Assembly: GCA_037176885.1 (NCBI GenBank)
Contig: JAWWNJ010000090.1
Coordinates: 868,001 to 932,000 of the forward strand
DNA: 64,000 bases
Reading direction: 5' to 3'
Source: Favolaschia claudopus
Lineage: Eukaryota > Basidiomycota > Agaricomycetes > Agaricales > Mycenaceae
Shown here: positions 48,266 through 59,956 of the stretch, piece after piece
Numbering within the stretch: the stretch's first letter is position 1
How the letters are laid out: each line of letters begins with the position of its first letter
Position numbers and translations under genes: made by a program
Notes under the pieces: generated by a model
What the model saw: the letters and a program-made list of their open reading frames with translations, nothing else
Told to the model about the DNA's origin: nothing
The model's database searches: none

Positions 48266-49514
48266 ATGTTCATACCCGCCAGACGGTATGCGGTAGCAGC
48301 AATCGCCACCTTCGTCAGCCTGTGGTATCTCTCCTCGCTCAGCTGGAATCTCCAACCATCGCCAAGAGGCTCCTCCTTCCGCCTTGGATCTCAAATCTCC
48401 TCCTCCTTCTCCAAGCCCAAGCCCGCCGCCGGTCCTCCGTACACAGCTTCCCTCATCTACCTCACCACCACCATGCCTCAAAGTCGCCCGAAGGACTGGA
48501 TATTCCGCTCGCTGTTACTCGTACAGAAGAACATCCCCTGGCGATATCAATGGCCGATCTTGCTCTTCCACGCCGGCGTATACGACTCTGAAGAGAATCA
48601 GTTTAAGTTCCTTGACAACATCCGCAACACCGCCGCAGAGAACGCTGTGACTACGGAAGACGTTGACAAGCTCATCAAGCGCATCGAGTTCGTTCACTAT
48701 GAGCATTTTCTCCCCGACATCGATTTCGAGACGATGGATCCTAAGCCTGTTTGGTGGGAGGGTTATTGGCCTGGTAAACCAATTTCTTCTGTGTCTATCC
48801 ACCCCGTTACGTGCAATATCGCTCATTCAGAATTGAATTGCATTTAGCCTACCACCACATGTGCGCGTTCTTCTCCTACAAGATATTCAACCACCCCCGA
48901 ATCTCCTCGCTCGACTACTACTTCCGCCTAGACGACGACTCCTTCATCCGCGAACCCACCTGCTTCGACCCCTTCGAATACATGCACGTCAACAACAAGT
49001 CCCTAGCCTACCGCAGCGAAGACCCGGACTACGGCTTCGTCACCATCGGGATGTGGCAGTTCGTCAGCAAGTACGCGGGCACGCACCCGGACGTGGAGAA
49101 CCGAATGCTTGGGAATCAGTGGCCGTGGCTGCCGAATCGCGACTCGGCGGACTATGGATCGGACGAGTTCATCCCGGCGTATGGAGGCAATTTTGAGGTG
49201 GTTAAGGTTCCGAGGTTTCAGACGCCTGAAGTGAGGGCGTTTTTGGAGAGTTTGGCGAGTGATCCGGAGAGGTTTTATCGGTATCGATGGGGTATGTATG
49301 GTTCCAAAGCTGTTTTGCGCATACATGGACGAGAGCGCTGACTGATGTTTCGTTCTGCGGCGCAGGCGACGCACCGTTGCGCAAGGTCACGGCGTATATG
49401 TTCTTGGATGTCGCCCAGGAGGTTCATTTGATGTGTGAGTTTGCGTATGCGCATAAGGTTGATGAGAATTTTGCGAATTGTGATTGTAAACCGCTGCCGC
49501 GTCTCGCGCAATGA
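48266..49514 (+). CDS. GT15 (KTR-type) alpha-1,2-mannosyltransferase
   Basis: Golgi type II membrane enzyme adding alpha-1,2-mannose to O- and N-glycans from GDP-mannose. Exons 48266-48773, 48848-49291 and 49366-49514 give 366 residues. A short cytosolic tail and membrane anchor (RRYAVAAIATFVSLWYL) precede a stem and the GT15 catalytic domain. Domain motifs are LLVQKNIPWRYQWPILLF, HMCAFFSYKIF, LDYYFRLDDDSFI, AYGGNFEVVKV and GDAPLRKVTAYMFLDV, and the C-terminus is CDCKPLPRLAQ. Length and motif order fit the Ktr/Kre2 family. It is the functional member of a direct tandem pair. Confidence 0.88.
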
Positions 49515-49813
49515 TTTGTTTCTTTGAATTGTGTATACATAATGTCATTGTAATGTTTGTATTTTATAATGGGATAAATAGAGCAAGTCTTATGGAGTTC
49601 GTAGTACTGTGCCAGCTGAGTGTGCCTGCCAGTTGAGCTTGGACGGCACAGAGATGACCGACGAGCTCAAGCATCGCACGACAGACTAGCACCAAGGCAA
49701 AGACAGATGTAAATGTAGACTGAGCTGGGACACGGGTATGCAACAACACGATGGGTACAGTATGGGGAAAGCCGATTTTTCTCTCGGTCTTCCCATTCGC
49801 ATCATATTGCAAA
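49515..49813. other. Convergent spacer
   Basis: Roughly 300 bases between the GT15 stop and the stop of the minus-strand F-box-like gene; no gene seen. Confidence 0.35.
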
Positions 49814-50942
49814 TCACTCCAAAGGATTCGGCGGAGGCGGCAAATTCCTCTCTTCCTTAGCTTGCACCCAAAACCTCTCTGGATCCTCCAAATTCCGCAG
49901 CCACATATTCGTCTCCTTCCACCGCCTTCGACGATGCATGACGCAGCATTTTTCGTCGAGGTTCTGGATTAGGGAGGAGAGATTACGCAGGTCGTCGCCG
50001 TTCTGCATTCGGTGTCAATGCTCTTCCTACGACGAATTTACTACATGGAGGAGAAGAGGGACTCACGAGCGTTGTAGTGACCACTAGTTGTTGGAGACAG
50101 GGTGACTGCAGCACGTCAGTAAAGATTCGCGTCGGAATGTAGTCAGCGGTTGTGTTGATTGCGACGGATGCGCGGGTGAGGTTGGGGAGGGTGGGGAGGA
50201 GGGTCGACATGTCGCTCCAGGACGAGGACGGGAGGGATCCGACGCAGCTGAGGCGTTCGAGTTGGTCGAAGAATCTGAGGCCGTTTCCATGAAGCAGGTG
50301 TGACCAAGTGACCTATCAACCGGAAAGGATTTAGAAGAATTCGAATAGATATATACGCTTGGTTTGGGATTGTTTTACTCGCGTTGAAATCATTGAGAGT
50401 GAGTTCCACGCAGCGCGTCTGCTTGAACTCTGCTGAGGACTCCTTGATGCAGATATCGGAGAATATCAGATGGTCCGGATTGCAGGCGAGCGAGCGGACG
50501 TTGGTGCATGCATTGATGATGGCGATGCTGGGTTTTCTGACACGGCGGATTGAACGCGGGGACAGGCAGATGAGCCAGAGAGCGTTGATCTGCGAAGCGG
50601 CCTCCGGGTATGTTTTGAGGTAGGTGTCGAATGCGAGGATCTGGTAGTCTTTGGAGATCAAGACGGAGATGTGTTGGAGGAGGTTTTCGCTGCGAATGAG
50701 GTTGTTGAAGGCTTTGTTCACTAGTAAAAGAGAACGATAGGTTTCCTGATACGGGCCAATCGCGAGTGCCAAAATTTGAATGCTGAGATGTGGTGGTTCG
50801 GGGACTACGTCGAGTATTTGTTTGCTACGCGTACTGACCTAAGTTCGACTGGTAATTCGGCAAAAGGAAAGGGTTGATTCCCATTTTTTTTCTTACTCTG
50901 GTGAGTTTGCAGATCTAGATGGTCCTTTTCGTTGTCGGACAT
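49814..50942 (-). CDS. F-box-like family protein (paralogue A)
   Basis: No named function. The start at 50942 (MSDNEKDHLDLQTHQSKKK) leads into an F-box-like motif, PFAELPVELSIQILALAI, formed across a 56-base intron. Next come YRSLLLVNKAFNNLIRSENLL, SIAIINACTNVRSLACN and CVELTLNDFN. After further introns the gene ends with a hallmark tail: VMHRRRRWKETNMWLRNL, then DPERFWVQAKEERNLPPPP. The same layout and tail recur in the gene at 56225-57271. Such proteins are numerous in agaricomycetes and probably act as SCF adaptors, but that is inference. The central part (50340-50020) was not fully spliced. Confidence 0.65.
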
Positions 50943-51307
50943 CTCTCAGATGATAGTGACGCGATGGTAGAGAAAGCTAGAGAGAGAGAGAGAGTTGCTT
51001 GCAGAGTCACTGAATTGATTGCGGGTGTAGCATAGGACTCACGTTGATCAAACCATCCTTGACGACGTCCGGACCGTTCTAAACATTTATGGGGCTTGCA
51101 AGTCGATACAGAATTTAGAAACGCTGAAGGACTGGTCACTGAGTTGGGACTGAGCAACAATGGCGCTAATTGACTACAGCCTTTAGTCAACACAACCAAA
51201 CACCGACTTGAGCAACTCCGCCGTCGTTCGGGTCGTTTCTTCGTGCTTTCTTCTCCGCTTCCTCTTATTCTACTCCATATCTCGGTTTATATCTTGAATA
51301 TGGGTCG
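50943..51307. other. Divergent intergenic region
   Basis: Separates paralogue A (-) from the disordered hypothetical (+). It contains an (AG)8 run at 50979-50994. No gene. Confidence 0.4.
50979..50994 (+). repeat. (AG)8 microsatellite
   Basis: Sixteen bases of perfect AG dinucleotide about 40 bases upstream of the start of paralogue A. Another dinucleotide run of the same type sits at 59939-59956. Confidence 0.85.
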
Positions 51308-52809
51308 ATGGTGCGCTACTCCGACCACAAACGAAGGACACAGACAGCTTACAGACGCCCGACAATAAGGACTTCTGAATACCAGGACGATGTCTTCCTC
51401 TCCAAAATAAAAGGACTTGTGTATGTCGCGTTGTTCAGCACGCTCTACGTCGCGAGTCTTGACCCTTTGGCGGCTAGGTCCGGCGCGATCAAAAGGTCAA
51501 AATTGGAGGCTGAGCCTACCATTAGGCATGTTGCTGCCTATCGCTGCAAAGTGCTTTACTTATGCCCGCGACATTGAAGCTATCGACATGTGGTCGAGGA
51601 CCTGGACACCGGAGATTCATTTACAACTCAGATCATCGATATTTTGGTCCAGGTACTTACTTCCCAGTCTCGAGCATCAAATTCACAACTTCATTCTCAC
51701 TTTGAATTCACTGCCAGGAATTGGCGGAGCGGCGTCTGCGCAGCAGCAACAGCCCCGGCGACCGCAGGCTCATCGCCGACCGCACAGCCAAGAGTCTCCG
51801 TATGCTCGCAACCCCCATCCGAATATACCGCGAGCGCAGACAATCCGGACGCCGCACCGTCAACATGGCAGAATATCTCACCGCGCCCCCAGACGAGATG
51901 GACATGGAAGACGACGACGACAACGACGAATTCGAGACGATGCTCGACAGGGCGACCATGCCCGTCGAAGGCGTCCGCGTCAACTCCGACCTGTACGACG
52001 CCTATTACCCCTCAAGTTGGCTCTCAGCCACAAGCGCAACCCGCCGGTCCCTCCCACTGCCAATCGCAGGCCCCCCCACCCCTGCTCTATCCGACGACTC
52101 CTCCCAGCCCCCGCGCGCGCTATCCCCGCCCCGCGTGCCCACCGTGTGGTCGCTCCCCCCCGCCGCCCCGCAGCCCACCGGCCGCCGCCCGACGCGCTCG
52201 CGCACGACCGACTTCAACGAGTTCACCGCGCAGCGCCGCTCCAGCACGCGCGGCGGCGATTCCGCCGACCAGGAGCCCCCGTGGGTCCGGTCGTCCGCGT
52301 CGCGCTCGACGCGGCGGTTCTTCCCGTTCAGCCATCAGGCGCGGCGGCACGACTTGGCGTTGTATCGGAACGCATTGGGCGGCGGCGGCGGCACGCCGGG
52401 CGAAGGCGGTAGTAGTTCGGCGGGGGAGCTCTCCGACGAGGCGCTCTATGGGCCCGAAGCTTCCACATCCACATCCACATCAAACTCGTTCTTCCCGCCC
52501 TCGCCGCTCCCGCCCGCCGCGACTATGCCGGACGTGACGAGCGAAGAGCGCATGACGAGCGGCGCCAGTCCAAGACTAAGGCGGGGCGGCGTACGGCCAC
52601 CCGAGTCGCTGCTGTTTCAGCGTGGGACTGTTGTTATCGTCCCGCGGTCGCCTCCCGGTGCCGGTGTCGACGCTCATGAGAGGGCTCCAACCCCAGAGTT
52701 TTTTCCAGGGCTAGGTGAGACTGAGCGGGTGGTGGCGGAGGCGGATTCGTATCCGACGCCGGGGTCGCCTGTTATACCAGAGCCTGGGGCGAGTGAGGAT
52801 CTTGTTTGA
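51308..52809 (+). CDS. Hypothetical protein with disordered proline-rich C-terminus
   Basis: Not recognised. The model starts MVRYSDHKRRTQTAYRR, reads DDVFLSKIKGLV, then splices (51422-51579, phase 2) to YRHVVEDLDTGDSFTTQI and (about 51651-51718) to ELAERRLRSSNSPGDRR. The splices restore a continuous frame. The last exon (about 51719-52809) is GC-rich and encodes a low-complexity Pro/Ser/Arg sequence (APPDEMDMEDDDDNDEF; QPPRALSPPRVP; STSTSTS). The conserved-looking part is the first 100 residues, mixed alpha-helical; the rest is predicted disordered. Long frames in the other two + frames across 51.6-52.5 kb are composition artefacts. Confidence 0.55.
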
Positions 52810-53226
52810 GGTTCGGAGATCTCGTTTAGTTGGGTTTACAGAAAGAAAGAGGATCAAAAATCACCGCTGCTTTGCAGTAAATGTTGAAGAGTTGAAGAGT
52901 CTTGTATGTAGGATAACATCTGTTTCTATCGGTTTGTACGTACATTGACATATCTATGGACTATAATGTAGAGTACCAGGTTGCCCAGTTTGATTTTCGC
53001 GATTGAGGGCGTGTTGAACGTTGAGCTTGAGTCTTGAGGATTTCGGAATCTCAACCAACGTCGGACCTGGCATCCAATGTACACAAGTAAACCTGACGCA
53101 GCACTTCTTCTTGTTTCAAAAGTTTTAATTCCGTCCATCCAAATTCGTGAGGCCTTACTTACCCTGTCAATGCGTATAAGTAAAAATCGTACAAAAAATC
53201 TACATTTCCTTTTCATCATCTCATGC
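52810..53226. other. Convergent intergenic region
   Basis: About 420 bases between the hypothetical (+) and the RING ligase (-). AT-richer than its surroundings; no gene. Confidence 0.35.
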
Positions 53227-56112
53227 TCAAGGAATAAAAATCCGCGAATACCCCTCCACCAACTGCCTACAGCAGGGACACCGATGTTTGCTGCTGGACG
53301 CGCGAGAGGCGAGGACTTCGCGGCAGCCGTCGCACATTGAGAGACAGCTGGAAGTAAATGTGAGCAAGCAAGTAGGGTTTAGTTGATAGACGAGAATAGA
53401 CTGAATAAAAGCGGGCTTGGATGTGGATGTGGATTCACTCACCGACAGGGCCAGCAGATGATTTCGCGGGTTTCGCAGGTGCAGATGACGCAGTTTCTGC
53501 GGACCTCGTCCATTGGTTGTGGGTGGGTGGGGGTGTGGGTTGGGGGCGCTGGTGGTGCTGTACAGACACACGAGTCAGTTGAGTGGTATGTACGTCTTTG
53601 GTGCACTGGAATCAACGACTTGCCGACTGGTGTACCCTCACCATCCAACAGCGACCCGTATCGTCGTCTCGTGAGGGGCGAGCCCTCGTCCCGCGTCATA
53701 TGCGCTAATAGGACAGGTGCGGGTGTCGTTGCTCCGAGGTCAGCGTAGAGGTCAACCGCCTCGGCATCGCCGACCTCATCGCGTTCCGCCGTTCCCTCTT
53801 CTCCCTCTTCTTCGTCGTCCTCAGATTCGGCGGAGCTGGGGCCCAGATCCCATCCCTGCGCTGGAATATGGGTATGCTGGTCATCGTCGTCGCTGATATC
53901 CTCTTGTCGCAAGAAGCGATCATATACTTCATCTTCCCGATCGTCATCATCCTTCTCCTCCTCTTCGTCCTCGATGATAATTTCATCCTCAATTCCCTGC
54001 ACTCCAGCCGAATTCTCCCCGGGTTGTTGTCGCTGAGGGTGATGATGATGATGCCCTCCCAAACCTTTACTCCACCCAGTAACATGCGTCCAAAACCCAC
54101 TAAACAGCCCATTCCCCACCTCATACACAACACACAAGAACCGCCACGCCTCCTTCATCCACCGCCAATTAATCAAGTCCGGGCTGAAAGAGAAAAATCG
54201 CGACGAAGAAGAATTCGACCCGGCAAGGCCGACGTCGACGGCGCGCACCTCGTTGCTCAGTCCGCGCCGGCGTTTGCGTATCGGACCACCCACAGGCCCG
54301 AAGCCGTTGGAGATGTGGAGGACGCCGGTGGGGCCCATGCGCGCTGTGCCGTATTCGGGGTAGCGTGAGGCGAGCGGCGGGGCGTGGATGGTGGGCATTT
54401 CGTTGCCTAGCCCGCGGAGACCGGTGGCTTCGAGGGAGGCGGTGCCGACGCGGAGGAGGACGACGCCCCTTTGATGTGGGTCAGTAAAACGTCTGATAGT
54501 CGGAGTGAGAGAGAGGGAGAGACGCACCAGTCCTCGTCGTATGGCGGCGCCCACGCCCATCCGCCGTTTATGTTGGACCCTGAGAGACCGAGCCCGAGGA
54601 GCGGACGCGCTACGCGCCCGGTGAGGATGAGTTGGGTGAGGGCGTTGAGGATGATGGTGAGTGCGATGGTGAGGAGGAGGAGAGTCTCGAAGGTGTTGGG
54701 GACGTAGTTTAACAGCGGGAAAGAGGCGGAGCCGGTGGGGTGTGAGTAGAGTACGGTCGGTGCAGCAGGAGGCGAGACGCGTGCTAAAGGAGGGGGAGTG
54801 GGTGCAGGGAACGAGGTGCCCATGTTCAACGACACTGGTGTCGCTGGGGTGTCCCATTGAGTTGTGAGCGGCAGCTTGACTTTGAACTGTTGCGCGTTGG
54901 ATGATAATGGATTGCCAGTGGAGGGGCAATAATAGTGGGAGTATAAGGTTAAGTGGAAGTGAAGCAGGGATAGTATGGATGATAATGCGGTTGGGAAGAG
55001 GCGGTGATTGGACCATCGTTTGCGGATGGAAAGAATGTGGAATATGGTCAGCTGGAGAAGTGGGACCGCTATTGTGACGATGACGTGCTTGTCGGGGCGG
55101 GAGGGGAGAGATGGAGGCTTGTAGACGTGGGTGATCGGAGAGGAATATATGTGTAGTAGAAAACTATAGCCGATCTGCATTGATGTCAGATATAGACTCT
55201 ACAGTAGCCACGGCTAGGATACCCACCAGATTAAAGGGGGACGTATTTGCGCTCATATGTATCAGCCCCAGACCGCTACCGTCAAGACCACGAATGAACG
55301 CTTCCACTGAAAAGGCGGCGCAGATTGAACAAAACGTTCTCCAGCAAACCTGATGCATCTCCAGGCGTGAGACCCATTCTCCTAAAGAGTGAATGTATCC
55401 CGATTCTAAAGCGGGATAGAAGTCGGATGTTTGTAGGAGAATTACGGCCCATGTTACCAACATCTTGCAGAGGAAGTAGAGGGTTGGGAGATGAAATGCC
55501 AGACGAGTGGATGTTTTATTCAGGTCGAGCGGGAGAACAGATCCATAGAGTCGCCGGACGGTGCTATAAGCGAAAAATCGACGGGATATTTGGCGATGGA
55601 GCTGATGCGAAGGGCTTGACGTCCGGGGTGGTACGACTATATTCTGAATACGGTGCAACAGGACGCCCTATAGCAAGTTAATGCTAGAGCCAATAATTCC
55701 GCAGATAATCACACACCAGTAATACGAGACCAAGCATATAGCCAGATAGAAAGAATCCATAAGGCCCAGGAAACATATTGGTGGTGCCATTATTATTCAA
55801 GAGTGCGTTAGACTTGGCCCTGCCGGCGCCAGAGGTTGGGATTGTCGAAACAGCATCAAGAAACAAGAAATCATCAGCCTTTCGAATACGAGCGAGTAGA
55901 CGCGAAGGCAGGGAGATCAACGAGGTGAAGTTGAGCGAAATATTGTACGTGGACGAATGGAAAGTTGTGGGTTCCGGGGTCAAGGGCTGGACGGCGGCGG
56001 CCGCCTGGCCGGTGATGGATTTCCACAGCGCCACGACGACAAAGTAATGGCCCCTGCAGAGTATAGACAGCAGCGAGGCCCTGTTGAGGGCCAATATCAG
56101 AATATCAGGCAA
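53227..56112 (-). CDS. Asi3-like multi-pass membrane RING E3 ubiquitin ligase
   Basis: Resembles agaricomycete Asi1/Asi3-type proteins: several transmembrane segments, then an acidic disordered stretch and a C-terminal RING. Hydrophobic segments include LYFLCKMLVTWAVILL, PFNLVGYSFLLHIYSS, HVIVTIAVPLLQLTIFHILS and FETLLLLTIALTIILNALTQL. Then come GVVLLRVGTASLEATGLRGL, a basic RKRRRGLSNEV, HHHHH, and a long Asp/Glu run. The RING (NCVICTCETREIICWPCRC, CDGCREVLASR, CPCCRQLVEGYSRIFIP) ends at the C-terminus, split by an intron after WPCR. Yeast Asi proteins degrade mislocalised inner nuclear membrane proteins, so that role is inferred. The 5' exon (56112-55690) opens without an ATG, so the start is unresolved and may lie closer to 56200. 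Confidence 0.75.
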
Positions 56113-56224
56113 TATCGAGGACTTGGTCAGGGCCGAGACAAATCATTCGCCGCGGCAAATCCCGCGGCACCATAACAAGCGTCAACCAAGTTTTGATGGG
56201 ATAACTGGGTTATTCTCTCCCGCC

Positions 56225-57271
56225 ATGTCCACCGTCGGCGCAAATGACTTGCAGATTCGCCCAAAGTACAAGAATCTCCTCGATGCTCACTATAAACCAT
56301 TTAAATTTGCCCAGTTACCCCTCGAACTTTGGTGAGCGAGATTTAGAGATCTAATTATACATATTCTAACCTCGCTCATGGTATCTCAAGCCTTCGTATT
56401 CTAAGTTTGGCAACAGCTGCATCTCAGGGCACATATCGTTCTCTTTTGCTCATCAACAAAAGAATCACAGAACTCGTTCGCAGCGAGAAGATGCTTGAGG
56501 GGGTCTCAGTCATCCTGACCAAGGAACAACAGTTGTATGCATTCGAGGCGTTCTTGGCGATGCGTCCCGAATACGTTGATCAGATTCGCGCGCTATGGAC
56601 CATTTGCCCGGGCGCTGTTCGTCGCGTCGTGCGCGTCTCCGTTTCCATCATCAACACTTGCACCAACGTCCGCTCGCTCGCCTGCTACCCGCTCGTACTT
56701 CTCGAATCCGTCTGTCGTGGTGCTGTCTTCAAGCACACAAAATGTGTGGAGCTCACTCTTATTGAATTCCGGGTATGCCTCTAACTTTGCAGACGTCCCG
56801 TGTAATTGACAATCACTGTGTTCCAAGGTAACATGGTCGACCTTCATGGACTCGTCCCTCAATGGAGCCAAATTTTTCAACCAACTCGAGCACCTGCACT
56901 TTATCGGCGCATTCGAGTATACAGGATGGGCCGCGAACTGGGCGATGATCCCCCAGTTTGACAACCTCAATCGCATATCCATCGCAATGGGATCATACTC
57001 TCAGATTCAGCCCACCCTCTTCAACAAAGTCGTTAAATCCCCTAAACTCAAACAAGTCGTCGTCACCACCCGTCTTCACGGCGACGAGCAACAAGCGCTC
57101 CAGGACGCCGTGCAGCAGATCGATCACCGCTTCAGCGTCATACATCGTCGGCGTCGCTGGAAAGAGACCAATTTGTGGCACGAGGGGTTGCACGATCCGA
57201 ACAGATTTTGGAAGCAGGCCACAGCCGAGAAGGACTTGCCTCCTGTGCCGCGTCCTACCACTACGACCTAA
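56225..57271 (+). CDS. F-box-like family protein (paralogue B)
   Basis: Starts MSTVGANDLQIRPKYKNLL. The F-box-like motif KFAQLPLELCLRILSLA is formed across an intron (about 56332-56392), as in paralogue A. YRSLLLINKRITELVRSEKML, SVSIINTCTNVRSLACYP and CVELTLIEF parallel paralogue A position by position. The final exon carries HLHFIGAFEYTGWAANW and KLKQVVVTTRLHGDEQQAL. It closes with the family tail VIHRRRRWKETNLWHEGL / DPNRFWKQATAEKDLPPVP. About 310 residues. Divergent from the Asi3-like gene, with at most 113 bases between starts. Substrate and role unknown. Confidence 0.7.
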
Positions 57272-57842
57272 TGTTCCACACACCACACGAACCTGAACCC
57301 GAACTCGCGCGCAACCCAGCATTCAGAGCAGTTTAAATTTCCGATATTCTTATACATAATTCTTGTGATTGATTTTTTGTGGTTTCAGTTTTTGCATACC
57401 TCTGGAATTGTGCCTCCATCTTAATGTATCTACCACTGTACCAGTTGGCATGCGGGCGCGTGATATACGACCCGTGAACATGACGCGCGATAACCCACTT
57501 CTTCGTTCGACGGAGGGGGAGATTGAGGCCTTCTGTTGTTAAATCCAGCAAACAAGGTGTAAGGAAATTGCGGATTTCAAGTGAAGGTAAAAACCATCGA
57601 TATAATTGAGATCCACGCCTGGTCCTCTTTACCAATCCTTGAACTTGCTCTGCCTTCGTTCTATTTTTCTGTCGCATAAAAGTAGAATCGGCTCAAACCG
57701 GCGTCATTGAGCGTCATTTGTGCGTGCCCGATTAGGAAGGTGACTCTGAACTTTTGTTGTGTAAACCTCCGCCAAGACGCACCACGACGACCCCGACGAC
57801 GATAGCAAGCCCACCCGTCAGCTCCCCGCGAAGCGGGGCAGT
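57272..57842. other. Intergenic region upstream of the mitochondrial carrier
   Basis: About 570 bases. A minus-strand frame at 57333-57677 is basic and Thr/Arg-rich with no family resemblance. No gene called. Confidence 0.4.
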
Positions 57843-59178
57843 ATGCAGCAGTCTCGGCCAAAATGGTCTGCTCGCAGCATGATAGGTCAGCCCGTCAGCT
57901 CACTGCCAGACATCGGGAGGATTGAAACGTGAGATCAAGCTGGCGCGGGTGGTGGCCTCATCGCTAGCGTGGCGACCTGCCCGCTCGACGTCGTGAAGAC
58001 GAAGCTACAGGCGCAGAGGTCGGTCCGTGGGCACTATGGATATGAAGGAATTTTAGGCAAGTGTTGTTCCGTTTCGTTTTCATCTAAGGACGTATTGGGT
58101 TGACCTGTACTATCTATCAGACACCATAAAGGCCATCGCGAAACACGACGGTTTACGGGGTTTCTATCGTGGCCTGGGTCCAACAATCCTAGGATATCTG
58201 CCGACCTGGGCCATATATTTTTCTGTGTACGATGGAATCAAGACCGCCTTCGGAGAAGCGCCGTTGGGGGCACAAGACAGATTATATCCCGCCGCCCAAG
58301 TGAAGGGCTACCAACCCGTAATGCGCGAACACCCCTGGTCTCTCCACATTCTCTCCGCAATGGCCGCCGGCGCTACAAGCACTATCTGTACAAATCCGCT
58401 ATGGGTAATCAAAACACGATTCATGGTGCGGTAACAAGTTTTGCTTTTCTCTCTGTCTCCACGCGTGCAACGAATCGCTCATTCCGCGTTTCGCATCTTC
58501 CGTCCTCGTTGCGCCAACAGACACAATCCCGGACCGAATTGCGATATAAGCACACATTAGATGCGGCGCTTACTATATATCGGTCAGAGGGCCTGAGCGC
58601 GTTTTATCGCGGGCTCGTGCCCAGTCTCCTCGGCATAACTCACGTCGCCGTCCAATTCCCGCTGTATGAACAGCTCAAGGTCTGGGCGCGTACGTCTTCC
58701 TCCTCCGCTCGTGTGCTAGATCCTCCATCGACTGACGTATAATTCATTTTCATCTTGTGCAGACGCGGGTACCCCAGGCCCGCTATCCAACCAGTCGATC
58801 CTCCTCTGCTCGGCGGTAGCGAAGATGACGGCGTCCGTCGTGACCTATCCGCACGAGGTCGTCCGGACACGGCTACAAACCCAACGACGGCCACTGGTTG
58901 GAGAGTCGTCGGATGGGATTCTTAATCGCATGGACAGGGGAGGCTTTGTGCAGACTACGAAACAGCTCATCCGCATGGAGGGTTGGAAGAGTCTGTACAA
59001 GGGGCTGTCCGTGAATCTATTTCGCACTGTTCCTAACAGCGCGGTCACCATGCTAACGTACGTTTGTACCGTTTATCTATCATCTTGCTTGGGTCGAGAG
59101 TCGTTTACTAACTGGTCGTTTCCGCGTTTTTATAGATATGAGTTGCTGATGCGTCACCTCTACCGGACACCACCATGA
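57843..59178 (+). CDS. Mitochondrial carrier (SLC25), NAD+/pyrimidine-nucleotide type
   Basis: Six-helix inner-membrane carrier with three tandem modules. The signature P-x-D/E-x-x-K/R appears three times: CPLDVVKTKLQAQ, NPLWVIKTRFM and YPHEVVRTRLQTQ. The ATG at 57843 (MQQSRPKWSARSMIAG) joins through a 54-base intron (57886-57939) to AGAGGGLIASVATCPLD. Other introns follow EGILG, RFM, VWA and TMLTY. GLRGFYRGLGPTILGYLPTWAIYF and the W in NPLWVIKTR place it with the NAD+/pyrimidine nucleotide/folate carriers (Ndt1/Yia6, Rim2, Slc25a32). The exact substrate cannot be told from motifs. The C-terminus YELLMRHLYRTPP is complete. Confidence 0.85.
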
Positions 59179-59956
59179 TAATTCACGCATTTTAGAGCTG
59201 TTGTACACTTATTCGCTTTCCTTAAAATCTTTCTTCGTTTCTCGTTTTGCTGACAATAATTCAAACCTGGTGCCGTGCATCCATCCTATCCTATTCCCTG
59301 ATCCTCAATCTCAATCACTGGTCGTCGTCAAAGCATTTCAATTGCTACTAGCTAGTCATAACTTGCAAGCAAGCCCACGCGCGGGAACTAATTTCCCCTG
59401 GGCATGCCCAAGGTGTTGTTCGAATCAACCCATAAACCCTGACGTATGTAGGTGGTGGTAGTACGTACAAACGAGTGTGAGACGAGGTGCGCACTGACGC
59501 TCGAGTTGGATATTGGATGGTTGGATGGATTGTAAGCTAAGCAAGTCGACGGAAACGACCATGTGAAGGAAGAAAAGGGAAAAGGGCGGGGGGTTGATGT
59601 ACAAGGTATGGATGGGGGGTAATAGATGTAGTAGAATCGAGTGAGAGAACAAACGAGTGGATGCGAAGCTAGTGGGGTGTGCAGTTCGCGCGGTGCGGAG
59701 GGGGAGCCAAGCCACGAAATCTGGGGCAATAAGGGTAATATTTCAGGTGCTGAACAGAGGTCCGTGGTGTGATTGCGATCGAAGAAATGGAGATGGATGG
59801 GTGGGATAAGTAAGACATGGGAGGGTAAAAAGGAACTATATAATGTCAAGGGAACTGTAAAGATACAAACCCGCCACGAACCAAGGGAAGAGAAACGACG
59901 AAAGGTGTAGGGTAGAGGAGAGGAAAGAGTCGACAACAGAGAGAGAGAGAGAGAGA
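59179..59956. other. Convergent intergenic region with a microsatellite
   Basis: About 780 bases between the carrier stop and the membrane-protein stop. The open frames here are composition-biased (Ser/Pro/His) and unsupported. A perfect (GA)9 run at 59939-59956 abuts the stop codon of the next gene. Confidence 0.4.
59939..59956 (+). repeat. (GA)9 microsatellite
   Basis: Eighteen bases of perfect GA repeat immediately downstream (on the minus strand) of the stop codon of the single-pass membrane protein, hence in its 3' untranslated region. Confidence 0.9.

Noticed and set aside
51417..52537. Two additional long frames overlapping the 51.3-52.8 kb hypothetical gene
   Set aside because: GC-rich low-complexity DNA opens all three frames. 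Only one joins in phase with the upstream exons and ends at a sensible stop.
59410..59435. tRNA-like T-arm (TTGTTCGAATCAA)
   Set aside because: No matching acceptor stem, D-arm or A box was found within 100 bases upstream.
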